A DNA stretch of 64,000 nucleotides from an uncultured Methanomassiliicoccus sp. Lineage in GTDB: Archaea; Thermoplasmatota; Thermoplasmata; Methanomassiliicoccales; Methanomassiliicoccaceae. The stretch spans positions 310,001-374,000 of the forward strand of contig CAJKRY010000001.1 of assembly GCA_905202485.1 (NCBI GenBank). The letters run 5' to 3'. Shown here in pieces: positions 36,566 through 46,000 of the stretch. The notes below the pieces were generated by a model that saw only the letters and a list, made by a program, of their open reading frames with translations, was not told where the DNA came from and ran no database searches. Each line of letters starts with the position of its first letter. Positions within the stretch are counted from its first letter, which is position 1. Both the position numbers and the translations under genes were made by a program.

Positions 36566-38230
36566 TCATATCCCCCTGGCGAACATTACCTGATATCGTC
36601 CGTTATCGTAGACTTTAGAGTTCATTACTTCTTGATTTAGGTAGAAATCATACCTGTCTTCTATACCCCATTGCTTATACCATAGCTCAGTAGTATCATC
36701 AAATAAGTATGAACCTGATCCAGAACTTGAAGCCATCTCAAGTACAGTTGTCGGATAAGTTGCGCTGAACTGCAGTCTCTGATATGACTCTCCGTCGCCC
36801 CAGTCTTTGTAAGGATAGTAACCTCCGATCACATATGTCTGGGGAACCTCTTCTGATAAGTAATCTGATGCGGCAATACTCTCAGCACTGCTTGTGTACA
36901 GACTCTGTTGATAGAATACAGTAGAAGCACAGGAAATAACGATGCCTGCCACAATGATAGTTGTAAGCACGGCAGTGACTTTTCTCTTTCTTAGAAGAGT
37001 CGGCACAAAGAATAATGGTGCTACCAGCATTAGATACAGAATTCCTCTGTCGTAAATCTGTCCGTTAAAAAACAGAGCATCCAGAGGAATAGCTATGGCT
37101 GGTATAAACAACAGAGGAAGTATGTGTTTTGGAATTGAAATTTTCTTTCGATTAAACACATAAACTAATAGTCCAATCAGCGTCAGCAAGCCGAACAAAA
37201 GTATAGTAAATGTACGAATCTGAGGATAAAGCGTTCCAAATATATTTTCTGTACCAGTCCTCATCTCATATTGGTTTTGAACTGCCTGATCCATGAATCC
37301 AAGATATTGAACCTGTCCAAGGACAAATTGCGTTAAATTCAACGTGAATTCGGCTGCTCCGACTAAAGACCAGATCACCCAGATTATCAAGAATAAAGCC
37401 GCTGGCCAATGGCCATTTGCTGGGGGAGCTGCAGTTTTGAACCTATGATATATTCTACTGATGATTTCTTTCGCAATTACTGCACTCAGTACAAACAGCA
37501 CAGTGGTTGGATGAGACACTGTCAAAAATGCAAATAATGCAACGGCTGTTCCTTTCCACACAGTTCCCTGTCTTTCCAGACATACAAATATCAGCAACCC
37601 GATTGCTAAGCCAATAGATTGTGGTGAGAAGTTAAATTGCAGCCATACATTCACAAAGGCGGCTGCTAGAAATGCCAATCTGTATCCTGCTGCTGGCACA
37701 TATGTTCTAACAAACAGATATATTGCCACCAGCGTAAATGCCGCAGCAAATACTGGGTAGAATCTTAGAAATCCCAGTACATTTGGATCAGCGATGGCTG
37801 AAAATGTTGCAGCGAATGCAAAGAATCCCGGATAGTTATATGCATATGAGTAATCAGGATCATCGGGTATGAAACCGGTAGACACTATTTCAAATGACGA
37901 ATTATAATGCATGTATGAATCCCATACAGCAGGATACGTCTGAAACAATGCTGTTGATCCCCACAATGTAACAAAGACGGCCATTGCTTGTATGAAAAAC
38001 ACTCTTTCAGATGCAGTAAATGCCCCTATTGCAAGGGACAAGACCATTATGCCCATTCCAATCCAAAAACCAACAGGAAGCATTCCAAGAAGACCAAATG
38101 GCTCAGATACTGGGATGTGCTGTATAGAATATCCGTATGATGAGACTATGCATATTGCTAGTCCCACCAACGTCAAAAGATAGAGAGGTAATGGACGTAC
38201 CCGGTATTCATTGTTCAAGAATTTCCCCAT
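36566..38230 (-). CDS. Polytopic membrane protein, GT-C glycosyltransferase-like
   Basis: 554 residues with about 12 hydrophobic segments. After the second or third segment a loop reads TYPAVWDSYMHYNSSFEIVSTGFIP, with acidic and His residues like the D-x-H/D-E loop of GT-C enzymes that use lipid-linked sugars. A soluble C-terminal part follows the last segment (from about residue 450). This may transfer the glycan or one sugar on the outer face. The assignment to GT-C is by architecture, not by a firm family match. First gene of the minus-strand glycan operon. Confidence 0.6.
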   Translation of the reverse strand: MGKFLNNEYRVRPLPLYLLTLVGLAICIVSSYGYSIQHIPVSEPFGLLGMLPVGFWIGMGIMVLSLAIGAFTASERVFFIQAMAVFVTLWGSTALFQTYPAVWDSYMHYNSSFEIVSTGFIPDDPDYSYAYNYPGFFAFAATFSAIADPNVLGFLRFYPVFAAAFTLVAIYLFVRTYVPAAGYRLAFLAAAFVNVWLQFNFSPQSIGLAIGLLIFVCLERQGTVWKGTAVALFAFLTVSHPTTVLFVLSAVIAKEIISRIYHRFKTAAPPANGHWPAALFLIIWVIWSLVGAAEFTLNLTQFVLGQVQYLGFMDQAVQNQYEMRTGTENIFGTLYPQIRTFTILLFGLLTLIGLLVYVFNRKKISIPKHILPLLFIPAIAIPLDALFFNGQIYDRGILYLMLVAPLFFVPTLLRKRKVTAVLTTIIVAGIVISCASTVFYQQSLYTSSAESIAASDYLSEEVPQTYVIGGYYPYKDWGDGESYQRLQFSATYPTTVLEMASSSGSGSYLFDDTTELWYKQWGIEDRYDFYLNQEVMNSKVYDNGRYQVMFARGI

Positions 38231-38442
38231 CTTTGAATCCTATTTCAACAGAGTGTTTATAAAATTAACCAATGAAGATGATTGTATTTCTCAAAAGAAT
38301 TTCTACAGCTATTAAAACCGAAATTATAAGTATCTCTCCTTTACAAAATATGATCAGTTCTAAGCCGACGCTGAATAGCGAGATGTGATTCTAAAAATGA
38401 TATCTGCGTGTGTAGCGTAAGCTATGAATGAGGATGCCAGAA
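38231..38442. promoter_or_regulatory. Divergent promoter region in the glycan island
   Basis: About 210 AT-rich bases separate the minus-strand operon (from 38230) and the plus-strand operon (from 38443). TATA-like stretches such as TTTATAAAAT near 38255 (minus) and AAATTATAAG near 38320 are present. No clear inverted repeat was found. Confidence 0.35.
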
Positions 38443-39279
38443 ATGACCAAAAAGGTAGCGATTATCATACCTGCACTGAATGAAGAAGAAAGCATAGCAG
38501 ACGTTATTGATAATGTGTTAGATGTTGGTCTTCGCAATCCAGATTACAATTTATTTTTAGAAGTTATAGATGGCCGTTCATCAGATCGGACTGCTGAAAT
38601 TGCAAGAGAAAAAGGTGCAAATGTAATTGTTCAAAAAGGTAAAGGTAAAGGAGTCGGTATCAGGCAGACCATAGATCTTTGCTTTCCAAAGAATGTTGTT
38701 GATAGAACGTTGTCTCTTGCATGCGGAAACTGCAACCATCTCCAAGACATTTCTTCACTTTTAGATACTAATTATATAATAATGTTAGATGCCGATGGAA
38801 CATATCCTCCAGAACATATTCCTGATATAATTAATGCATTAGAATCAGGTGAAGATGTTGTAATGGGATCGCGGTTCAAAGGCACAATCGAAGAAGGTGC
38901 CATGACTGGCATGAATAGAGTTGGCAATAAGATTCTCAGTACTCTGGCGGCAGTATTGTACAATCACAGATGCAGCGATATATGCACAGGAATGTGGGGA
39001 TTCAGGACTGATGCACTGAAAGTGTTGCAATTGGAGTCCAAACATTTTGAACTTGAAGCTGAATTATTTGCTGAATCAATAAAAAAAGGTCTGAATGTTG
39101 GAGAAGTTCCAATCAGATATTTACCGAGACGTGGAGAAACCAAATTGGTTCCGATAGCCGCGGGAATTTCCATATTATCTATGATAGTAAAGAGAAGATT
39201 CTGGAATGCTGGTGGCGGTTTTGGATTTCGATTAATAAAACCTAGAGAGGATTCTGCAAACTCGATTCGTATTGGATGA
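38443..39279 (+). CDS. GT2-family dolichol-phosphate-mannose-synthase-like glycosyltransferase
   Basis: 278 residues. GT-A domain: KVAIIIPALNEEESIADVIDNV, DGRSSDRTAEIAREKGA, KGKGVGIRQTI, MLDADGTYPPEHIPDIINAL, VVMGSRFKGTIEEGAMTGMNRVGNKILS and CTGMWGFRTDALKVL..KHFELEAELFAESIKKG. An extra segment of roughly 28 residues containing ACGNCNH lies just before the DADG metal motif. Likely makes a polyprenyl-phosphate sugar. ATG 38443 has GAGGATG upstream. First gene of the plus-strand operon. Confidence 0.9.
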   Translation: MTKKVAIIIPALNEEESIADVIDNVLDVGLRNPDYNLFLEVIDGRSSDRTAEIAREKGANVIVQKGKGKGVGIRQTIDLCFPKNVVDRTLSLACGNCNHLQDISSLLDTNYIIMLDADGTYPPEHIPDIINALESGEDVVMGSRFKGTIEEGAMTGMNRVGNKILSTLAAVLYNHRCSDICTGMWGFRTDALKVLQLESKHFELEAELFAESIKKGLNVGEVPIRYLPRRGETKLVPIAAGISILSMIVKRRFWNAGGGFGFRLIKPREDSANSIRIG

Positions 39280-39283
39280 TGAT

Positions 39284-40456
39284 ATGAAGATTGCAATGGT
39301 TACTCCAGAATTTCTCAGTTGGGGAGGAATAGGAAGCTATACAATGCAGCTTGCAAAACATCTTCCGCCTGAGTTTGAAATGCATCTGATATGTTTGAAT
39401 GGAGATGCGAGTTCATGCGATATTGACATACACAGTCTAGGAGAGTCAAAAGACACTTTCTTCTGCAACGGGCAATTTCAATACAAACTCTGGCGCTCGT
39501 TTAAAAAACTACAAGATGATAATAAATTTGATCTTGTGCACGCCAACCATGCACAGATGCCTGATATTTTAATGAAACTCTCGCACAGCGGTGTGCCATC
39601 AATCACAACTGTGCACAGCACCATTGGATCTCAGCGTCTGGGTACTAAGAATTCAGCAGCGCCTGTAGATCGTTTAGAAAAATCAGAGCGGATGACATAT
39701 GCACTTTTTCCGCTATTATCTGCTACCGAAAAATTCTATCTAAAACGGTCTCCTAATCTAATATTTGTTTCAGAGTACATTCGAGCATGGTGTGTTGACA
39801 GAATAGGCGTAGGAATAGGATCGGAAGTCATTCCTAACGGCATAGATGCAAATGTATTCTCACATAAAGATTATAGTGAAGCAATAAGGCATTTCCCTCA
39901 GTTAGACGGCATTGAGAATATCGTTTTATTTTCAGGACGGATGATTGCACTTAAGGGCATAGAAACTGCAATAGTGGCTAAAAAAGAACTTGCTGATGAG
40001 GCTTGTTTTGTTTTCGCTGGAAACGGCGACTCATCAAAATGGTTATCCTATGCTCATTCAATCGGCTTAGGCGACAAAGATTGTATATTCCTTGGTCCCG
40101 TAAATTACGAAGAAATGCCATACTTATATTCGTTGGCTTCTGCTTTCATTCTGCCTTCATTCTCTGAAAGCTTTCCACTGACCGTTCTGGAAGCTATGTC
40201 CTGTGGAGTTCCAGTCATTGCATCAAATGTCGGCGGGGTTCCTGAAATTGTTCAAAATGAGAAAGATGCCATACTTATAAACGCTGGAGACAGTGGAGAA
40301 TTGTCAAAAGCAGTATCAAGAGTATTGATCAATGATAATTTAGTAAATAATATAAAAATTAATGCACGAAACAAAATTTTAGATAGATTCAATGTGGAAA
40401 CTATGGCAAAAAACACTGCAGAAGCATATATAAAAGCTATTGAGGAGTCAGAATGA
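39284..40456 (+). CDS. GT4-family glycosyltransferase
   Basis: 390 residues. MKIAMVTPEFLSWGGIGSYTMQLAKHLP, then VLFSGRMIALKGIETAIVAKKEL and LPSFSESFPLTVLEAMSCGVPVIASNVGGVPEIV (complete E-x7-E donor motif). ATG 39284 is chosen; an in-frame TTG at 39272 lies inside the previous gene. Its TGA overlaps the ATG of the radical-SAM gene. Confidence 0.93.
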   Translation: MKIAMVTPEFLSWGGIGSYTMQLAKHLPPEFEMHLICLNGDASSCDIDIHSLGESKDTFFCNGQFQYKLWRSFKKLQDDNKFDLVHANHAQMPDILMKLSHSGVPSITTVHSTIGSQRLGTKNSAAPVDRLEKSERMTYALFPLLSATEKFYLKRSPNLIFVSEYIRAWCVDRIGVGIGSEVIPNGIDANVFSHKDYSEAIRHFPQLDGIENIVLFSGRMIALKGIETAIVAKKELADEACFVFAGNGDSSKWLSYAHSIGLGDKDCIFLGPVNYEEMPYLYSLASAFILPSFSESFPLTVLEAMSCGVPVIASNVGGVPEIVQNEKDAILINAGDSGELSKAVSRVLINDNLVNNIKINARNKILDRFNVETMAKNTAEAYIKAIEESE

Positions 40457-41868
40457 AAGTTCTTCTTGTAAATCCGCCCAGATATAATGGAGTCTCAGTT
40501 ATACGTGAAGAAAGATGCGAAGTCACAGAAAGATATTCGGTGCTGGAGCCCTATTCGCTCCTGCAGATAGCTTCACTTCTGAGAAATGACGGGCACAACG
40601 TATCATTCATAGATTTGAATGGATTGGATATGAAATATGATGCTCTGAAAGATAAATTAGACAGGACTAAGCCTGACGCTGTTTTATTCCGTTTTACTCC
40701 CACCACATTCGATCATGATATAAAAACCGCCAGCATCTCTAAAGAATTAGATCCAAGCATACGTACCGCAGGACTTTGCTGGACATTGCATACTCTCGGA
40801 TCGCAGGTTATGAACGAAGCACCAGACCTTGATGCATACATAACCGATGAGTATGAAGTTGCATCCCCTGCATTGATCAACTCTTGGGAAAAAGGAAGTG
40901 ATGTGTCACCAGGTACAATAACGAAGAATGGATATGGTGGAAATGTAGAACCAGTTAAGGATTATGACTCTCTTCCACTCCCAGCCTACGATCTGCTTCC
41001 CAACCTAGATCCATACTTTGTAACAGCCCCTGCAGGGCAGCCGTTCAGTATATTGTATACTAGTAAAGGATGTCCATTTAAATGTTCATTCTGCACAGTT
41101 GCTGGTACTCCTTTAAAAATGAAATCTTCACAAAAGATAGTTGAAGAACTAAGATACCTTAAAGATCATTACAGTCTACGCACCGCATCATTCTTTGATG
41201 AAACGTTTACATTTAACAGAAAAAGAACAGAAGAAGTCTGCAGATTATTGAAGGAAGAAGATCTTGACATTAAATGGTACTGCAATACAAGAGCCCATTT
41301 GGTAGATAAAGAACTCTTGGAGATGATGAGATCTGCTGGCTGCCGCGGAGTATCATTTGGTATTGAATCCGGAAGCCAGAGAATTTTAGATTCTGTAGGA
41401 AAAAATATAAAAATAGATGAAGCTAAAAATGCAATAAAATGGGCTAAAGAAGCTAAAATCAAAACATTCTGTTCATTTATTCTCGGATTACCAGGAGAAA
41501 ACTGGGAAAGTGTGTCGGAAACTATGCGCTTTGTAAAAGAGACTTTGCCTACATCAGCACAGTTTAATGTGGCTGTCCCGTACCCTGGAACAAAATTATA
41601 TGAGGATACCTATGGAAAAGATGCACCGAGCACTGATTTTAGATTACTATATCAAGACAGTGCTGTGACAGGTACAGCAGAGCTGAGTCCTGAAGATCTT
41701 AACAACGCCAGAGAAGCTGCATATAGAGCACTATATACATCAGGAAGATGGTGGGGATCAAATCTAAAACATGTAATTACTGAACCATCTGACCTTGATC
41801 TGGCATTCAGATATGCTTTGAAGATTGTAAATAATTTTGTGTTTCACAAAATGAAAGATGCTCATTGA
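40453..41868 (+). CDS. Radical-SAM protein with B12-binding-type N-terminal domain
   Basis: 471 residues. The N-terminal 150 residues have the B12-binding-type fold (KVLLVNPPRYNG, LQIASLLRNDGHNVSFIDLNG). The cobalamin lower-ligand motif DxHxxG is not visible, so binding may be base-on or absent. The radical-SAM motif is C-x3-C-x2-C in GCPFKCSFC, followed by SFFDETFTFNRKR, GVSFGIESGSQRILD and FCSFILGLPGE. Many relatives methylate unactivated carbons or rearrange lipids and sugars. Placed between two GT4 genes, so its substrate is probably a glycan or its polyprenyl carrier. Confidence 0.88.
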   Translation: MKVLLVNPPRYNGVSVIREERCEVTERYSVLEPYSLLQIASLLRNDGHNVSFIDLNGLDMKYDALKDKLDRTKPDAVLFRFTPTTFDHDIKTASISKELDPSIRTAGLCWTLHTLGSQVMNEAPDLDAYITDEYEVASPALINSWEKGSDVSPGTITKNGYGGNVEPVKDYDSLPLPAYDLLPNLDPYFVTAPAGQPFSILYTSKGCPFKCSFCTVAGTPLKMKSSQKIVEELRYLKDHYSLRTASFFDETFTFNRKRTEEVCRLLKEEDLDIKWYCNTRAHLVDKELLEMMRSAGCRGVSFGIESGSQRILDSVGKNIKIDEAKNAIKWAKEAKIKTFCSFILGLPGENWESVSETMRFVKETLPTSAQFNVAVPYPGTKLYEDTYGKDAPSTDFRLLYQDSAVTGTAELSPEDLNNAREAAYRALYTSGRWWGSNLKHVITEPSDLDLAFRYALKIVNNFVFHKMKDAH

Positions 41869-41876
41869 GGAATCAT

Positions 41877-43046
41877 ATGGAGACAATGAAGATACTGATG
41901 GTTTCAACGTTCTACCCGCCATATCATTTGGGTGGGGATGCAGTTCATGTAAAGTATCTTGCTGATGAGTTGACAAAAGCAGGTCATGAAGTGCATATAA
42001 TTCATAGTTTAGATGCATATAATCTAAAAAAGAACGGGAAGAAAGATGACATAAATGATAATGCAGAACATATCTACAGACTGAAAACAGACTTAGGACC
42101 TGTTTCTGCGGCTGGTGCATATCTGACTGGCAGGAATAGAAACGCAGACAGGCTCGTTGATAAAGTATGTTCAGAGGTTAAGCCAGATTGGATTCATTAT
42201 CACAACATATCTATGCTAGGGTGCGGAGTGTTAAGTAAAGGAAAATCTAAAAAAATTTACACATGTCACGACCACTGGCCTTTTTGTCAGCGCAACGATT
42301 TCATGAAATTTGGAGAACATATCTGTGATGTTCAGAATTGTGTAAAATGTTCAATAAAATCACACCGTCCAGTTAGAATGATCAGTACAAACCAAATCGT
42401 ATCTGAGATAAAACGATTAGATGCAGTAATCTCTCCATCAAACTATATGAAAAATATGCTAGATGTGCTTGGATTAGAGTCTGTTCTAATTAAGAATTTT
42501 GTCCCCCGACCTACGGAAGATATCAGCACTAAAGATGATTTTCATTTCGTATATGCTGGAGTGCTTGAAAAACATAAAGGAGTGGATATTTTAATTAATG
42601 CATATTTGAAATCAAAATCTGATTTTGAATTACATTTTCTTGGAGATGGATCTCTAAAAGAAAATGTCATGAAGATGTCTGATAAGGGAATAAAGTATCT
42701 AGGATTTCTTCCAAGATGTCAATTAATTCCAGAAGTTGCATCATCGCTCTGTATGACCGCACCGTCTGTATGCGGTGAAAATTCTCCACTGTCCTGCATC
42801 GAAGCATTGTCTGTCGGTGTACCCCTTGTTGTTTCACCAAATGGAGGATTACCAGAGCTTGCTGAAAATTGTGGAATAATCACACCCCCAGATGAAAATG
42901 ATCTCGCGTATGCGTTGATTCAGATGGGCAATGATAGAGATTTGAGGGATAAAATGTCACGTAATGCATTAGTAAAATACGAAAAAGAGCACAGTCCAGA
43001 GGCCTTCATGAAACAGTATTTTTCATTAGTGGAGGCATTAGTATGA
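41877..43046 (+). CDS. GT4-family glycosyltransferase
   Basis: 389 residues. ILMVSTFYPPYHLGGDAVHVKYLADEL, a Cys-containing loop CHDHWPFCQRNDF..CDVQNCVKCS common in this GT4 subgroup, then FVYAGVLEKHKGVDILINAY and APSVCGENSPLSCIEALSVGVPLVVSPNGGLPEL. The ATG at 41877 has GAGG 6 bases upstream; 41886 is an alternative. ATGA overlap with the next radical-SAM gene. Confidence 0.92.
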   Translation: METMKILMVSTFYPPYHLGGDAVHVKYLADELTKAGHEVHIIHSLDAYNLKKNGKKDDINDNAEHIYRLKTDLGPVSAAGAYLTGRNRNADRLVDKVCSEVKPDWIHYHNISMLGCGVLSKGKSKKIYTCHDHWPFCQRNDFMKFGEHICDVQNCVKCSIKSHRPVRMISTNQIVSEIKRLDAVISPSNYMKNMLDVLGLESVLIKNFVPRPTEDISTKDDFHFVYAGVLEKHKGVDILINAYLKSKSDFELHFLGDGSLKENVMKMSDKGIKYLGFLPRCQLIPEVASSLCMTAPSVCGENSPLSCIEALSVGVPLVVSPNGGLPELAENCGIITPPDENDLAYALIQMGNDRDLRDKMSRNALVKYEKEHSPEAFMKQYFSLVEALV

Positions 43047-44437
43047 GAGTAGCACTCATAAATACCGGTTTTGAACCCGGTGAAGGTGATTTGCGGCCTG
43101 CGCCACCATATGGCATAATGACAATAGGTGCTTATCTGGAATCTAAAGGACATGAAGTGGCTCTCTTTGATTGGAGTGGAGAAGAAATAAATGATGAAAA
43201 AAGAAGAATGCTCATCAATTACAAACCAGACATAATTGGGATGCATACAAAGATCTCTACTGCTTTGCTGAGGGCAATTAAAATCAGTAAGTGGGCCAAA
43301 GTGAAAGAGATTCCAGTGGTGTGGGGAGGCCCTGGAACTATGGTTATTCCAGAACTTATGTTAAGGGAAGGACCTGTTGATTATTTAGTCCTAGGAGAAG
43401 GAGAGATTACCACCTCAGAACTTTTGGAATGTTTAGAAAATGGATCCTCACTAGAAGATGTTAAAGGAATAGCATATTTAAAAAATGGAGAGTATGTAAG
43501 AACTCCTCCCAGAGAAAGAATGACCGATCTTGATTCTCTACCGTCACCACTCTGGAATAAACTTGGAGATCTTTCAAAATATTTTACTCCCCTGCATGGA
43601 AGAAATGCCGTATCAATTGTCACAAGCCGTGGCTGCCCTGGAAATTGCACATTCTGTTATTCTAAAATGATGTGGGGCTATAAATGGCATGCATTCAGCC
43701 CGCAAAGGGTTGTGAGTGACATGGAAAAAATTATGAAACTGGATCCCAGGATAAATGGATTCATTATAATGGATGATTTATTTGCTACAGATCCAAAAAG
43801 AGTGGAAGAAATATGCTCATTGATTATTAGTAAAAAACTAGACATAATCTGGAACTGTGAAATAAGAGCAGATATGATAAACAGACCGCTTCTAGAGATT
43901 ATGAAACGTGCTGGTTGTAAACAGATATTAGTCGGTGTAGAATCTGGTTCAGATAGATTACTGACAATGGTCAGAAAAGACATCAGCGCAGATGAAATAA
44001 TCCGTGCCTCCAACCTCATTCATGAAGCGGATATGGAAGTTTATGCAATGGTTATCAATGGTCTGCCTACTGAAACAAAAGAAGATATCAAAGCTACAGA
44101 ACATATGCTTGACGTAATAAAACCAGAATATACTGAATTTCTTACATATATGCCGTATCCTGGAACTGCTCTTTTTGATTCTGCAGTTGAAAATGGATTT
44201 GATCCTCCTGCAAATTTAGAAGGCTGGGGAGATATGGGAACGTTCAGTGTATCTTCAATTCAGGATAAGGGACTTTCGAGTTATGCTAATAAAATGTATA
44301 TTTCAATGGAAAAAAGAACTAAACGCAAAGCAACGATGAATTCATATTTGAAATCAATTACAAAAGATCCAATCACAGCACCGATGAGGGCTATTAAATT
44401 CATGATGAAGCGCAAGGGGGATAATAATGGAGCATAA
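43043..44437 (+). CDS. Radical-SAM protein with B12-binding-type N-terminal domain
   Basis: 464 residues. B12-binding-type N-terminus: PPYGIMTIGAYLESKGHEVALFDW, then VVWGGPGTMVIPE and VDYLVLGEGEITTSELLECL. Radical-SAM motif SRGCPGNCTFCYSKMMWGYKWHAFSP, followed by IIMDDLFATDPKRVEEIC, ILVGVESGSDRLL and MVINGLPTETKEDI. It is a paralogue of the gene at 40453, but in a different subgroup (WHAFSP after the Cys motif). Its 3' end overlaps the acyltransferase gene by 11 bases. Confidence 0.9.
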   Translation: MRVALINTGFEPGEGDLRPAPPYGIMTIGAYLESKGHEVALFDWSGEEINDEKRRMLINYKPDIIGMHTKISTALLRAIKISKWAKVKEIPVVWGGPGTMVIPELMLREGPVDYLVLGEGEITTSELLECLENGSSLEDVKGIAYLKNGEYVRTPPRERMTDLDSLPSPLWNKLGDLSKYFTPLHGRNAVSIVTSRGCPGNCTFCYSKMMWGYKWHAFSPQRVVSDMEKIMKLDPRINGFIIMDDLFATDPKRVEEICSLIISKKLDIIWNCEIRADMINRPLLEIMKRAGCKQILVGVESGSDRLLTMVRKDISADEIIRASNLIHEADMEVYAMVINGLPTETKEDIKATEHMLDVIKPEYTEFLTYMPYPGTALFDSAVENGFDPPANLEGWGDMGTFSVSSIQDKGLSSYANKMYISMEKRTKRKATMNSYLKSITKDPITAPMRAIKFMMKRKGDNNGA

Positions 44438-45536
44438 ACTTTTGACATCGCAAGATGATATTGAAAGCTTGGAAAGAGAATGGGAGATTTTAAGAAAATG
44501 CTGCGGTGCATCCATTTATTCATCTCATGCCTGGGCATTAGAATGGTTGGATAAATTTGGATCACAAGTACAGCCAAATGTGATTGTTCTTGAAGAAGAG
44601 GGCAGGATCTGCGCCATTGCTCCATTCATTATCTGTGAACAGAAAATGTCTGGAATAAAAATTAAAAAGTTATCTTTGATAGGAAACGGTACTGGTACCA
44701 CCGAACTGTATGATCTTGGCATTCTTTGGTGTGGAGAAGCTGAAAATATAGTAGATTCTCTTATAGAGGCAATTGATAAATTAGATTGGAATGTCATTCA
44801 ATTTCATGATATGAAAGAAGATGATGTTTCAACATTACTTTATGAAAAGATATCATCACTCTGGGATACTGACGAAGTGGTGAAAATTCCCTGCCCATAT
44901 GTTGATCTGGAATCGGTTACGGATGCTCTAGATAATGCTTCCTCGCGCACCAGAAGAATGATTAGAAAAACGCTCCAGTCTCTGGAAGACGATTCCAGAA
45001 TCAGATACAGAAGAGTTGACATACCAGAAGAAGTAAAAGAAGCTGCAGATTTCTACGCACTGCATCACATCTCAAGATGGGAAGACAGAGGTGGCAGCAT
45101 TTTTTCAAACGAAGATATTGCATCATTCTTGAAAGATATTACAACATATGCAGCTAATGAAGGATACGGTGAAGTGTTTGAAGTCTGGATTGATGGCACA
45201 CTTGCATCACAAATGATATGCTTTGAAGACGGAGATGTTATGAGGGCATATAGGGTTGGTATGCAGCCTAGGTTTTCACAACTATCTCCTGGGAATTTAG
45301 TATCATACTATGCCATGAGCGAAGCATTAAAATCAGGATTTACACAGTTCGATTTCGGTGCTGGTTCTGAAGAGTATAAGTACAGATTGGGATCAAAAGA
45401 CAGGTTCTTAATGCGTATACAGTCAAAACGCGGATCCATGAAAACAATATCAAAACTGTCTTCACTTCCAGGTGTAAAATACGTACTAAACAAAAGCGGA
45501 GCTAAAGAAAATGCATTAAAAGCAATAAATGATTAA
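44427..45536 (+). CDS. FemAB/BioF2-like GNAT acyltransferase
   Basis: 369 residues. WEILRKCCGASIYSSHAWALEWLDKFG, SRTRRMIRKTLQSLED, then AYRVGMQPRFSQLSPGNLVSYYAMSEALKSGFTQFDFGAGSEEYKYRLG: the PF13480-type layout also seen at 28896. It closes the plus-strand glycan operon. Probably adds an acyl or aminoacyl group to an amino sugar made available by the PIG-L-type deacetylase; that link is inference. TTAA overlap with the convergent pncC. Confidence 0.83.
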   Translation: MEHKLLTSQDDIESLEREWEILRKCCGASIYSSHAWALEWLDKFGSQVQPNVIVLEEEGRICAIAPFIICEQKMSGIKIKKLSLIGNGTGTTELYDLGILWCGEAENIVDSLIEAIDKLDWNVIQFHDMKEDDVSTLLYEKISSLWDTDEVVKIPCPYVDLESVTDALDNASSRTRRMIRKTLQSLEDDSRIRYRRVDIPEEVKEAADFYALHHISRWEDRGGSIFSNEDIASFLKDITTYAANEGYGEVFEVWIDGTLASQMICFEDGDVMRAYRVGMQPRFSQLSPGNLVSYYAMSEALKSGFTQFDFGAGSEEYKYRLGSKDRFLMRIQSKRGSMKTISKLSSLPGVKYVLNKSGAKENALKAIND

Positions 45537-46000
45537 TTCATAACAATATCAATAAGGAGGTTCAGCACATAGTCAGATGATTGTTTTCTGATGCTGTCTC
45601 TATCCCCCTCAAAAATCTCTTTTTTTGTTATTACACGGCCTTTGTAATCAACACCAAAACACACTGTACCGACAGGCTTCAAGTCCGTGCCTCCATTCGG
45701 TCCAGCTATACCAGTTATAGATATACCAATATCTGCTCCGGTAGCTTTTCTTATCCCTGATGCCATTTCTGCAGCGGTTTCAATACTTACTGCACCGTAT
45801 TGAACTATAGTTTCTTCACATACTCCCAGAAGTTTTACTTTAGACTCATTAGAATATGTTACACACGATGCCAGAAAATAACTGGAAGCCCCGGAAATGC
45901 TGGTGATTATTTCAGAAACCATACCGCCAGTGCAGGATTCAGCAGCAGCGAGTGTGAGATTATTAGCCGATAAAAGATCTTTTAGAATGCTAGAAATCAT
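45533..46000 (-). CDS. pncC: Nicotinamide-nucleotide amidase (CinA C-terminal family)
   Basis: 155 residues. LTLAAAESCTGGMVSEIITSISGASSYFLASCVTYSNESK, then AEMASGIRKATGADIGISITGIAGPNGGTDLKPVGTVCFG are the CinA/PncC signature. Hydrolyses NMN to nicotinate mononucleotide. Its start overlaps the stop of nadM (ATGA-type), so the two are coupled in NAD recycling. Confidence 0.92.
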   Translation of the reverse strand: MISSILKDLLSANNLTLAAAESCTGGMVSEIITSISGASSYFLASCVTYSNESKVKLLGVCEETIVQYGAVSIETAAEMASGIRKATGADIGISITGIAGPNGGTDLKPVGTVCFGVDYKGRVITKKEIFEGDRDSIRKQSSDYVLNLLIDIVMN

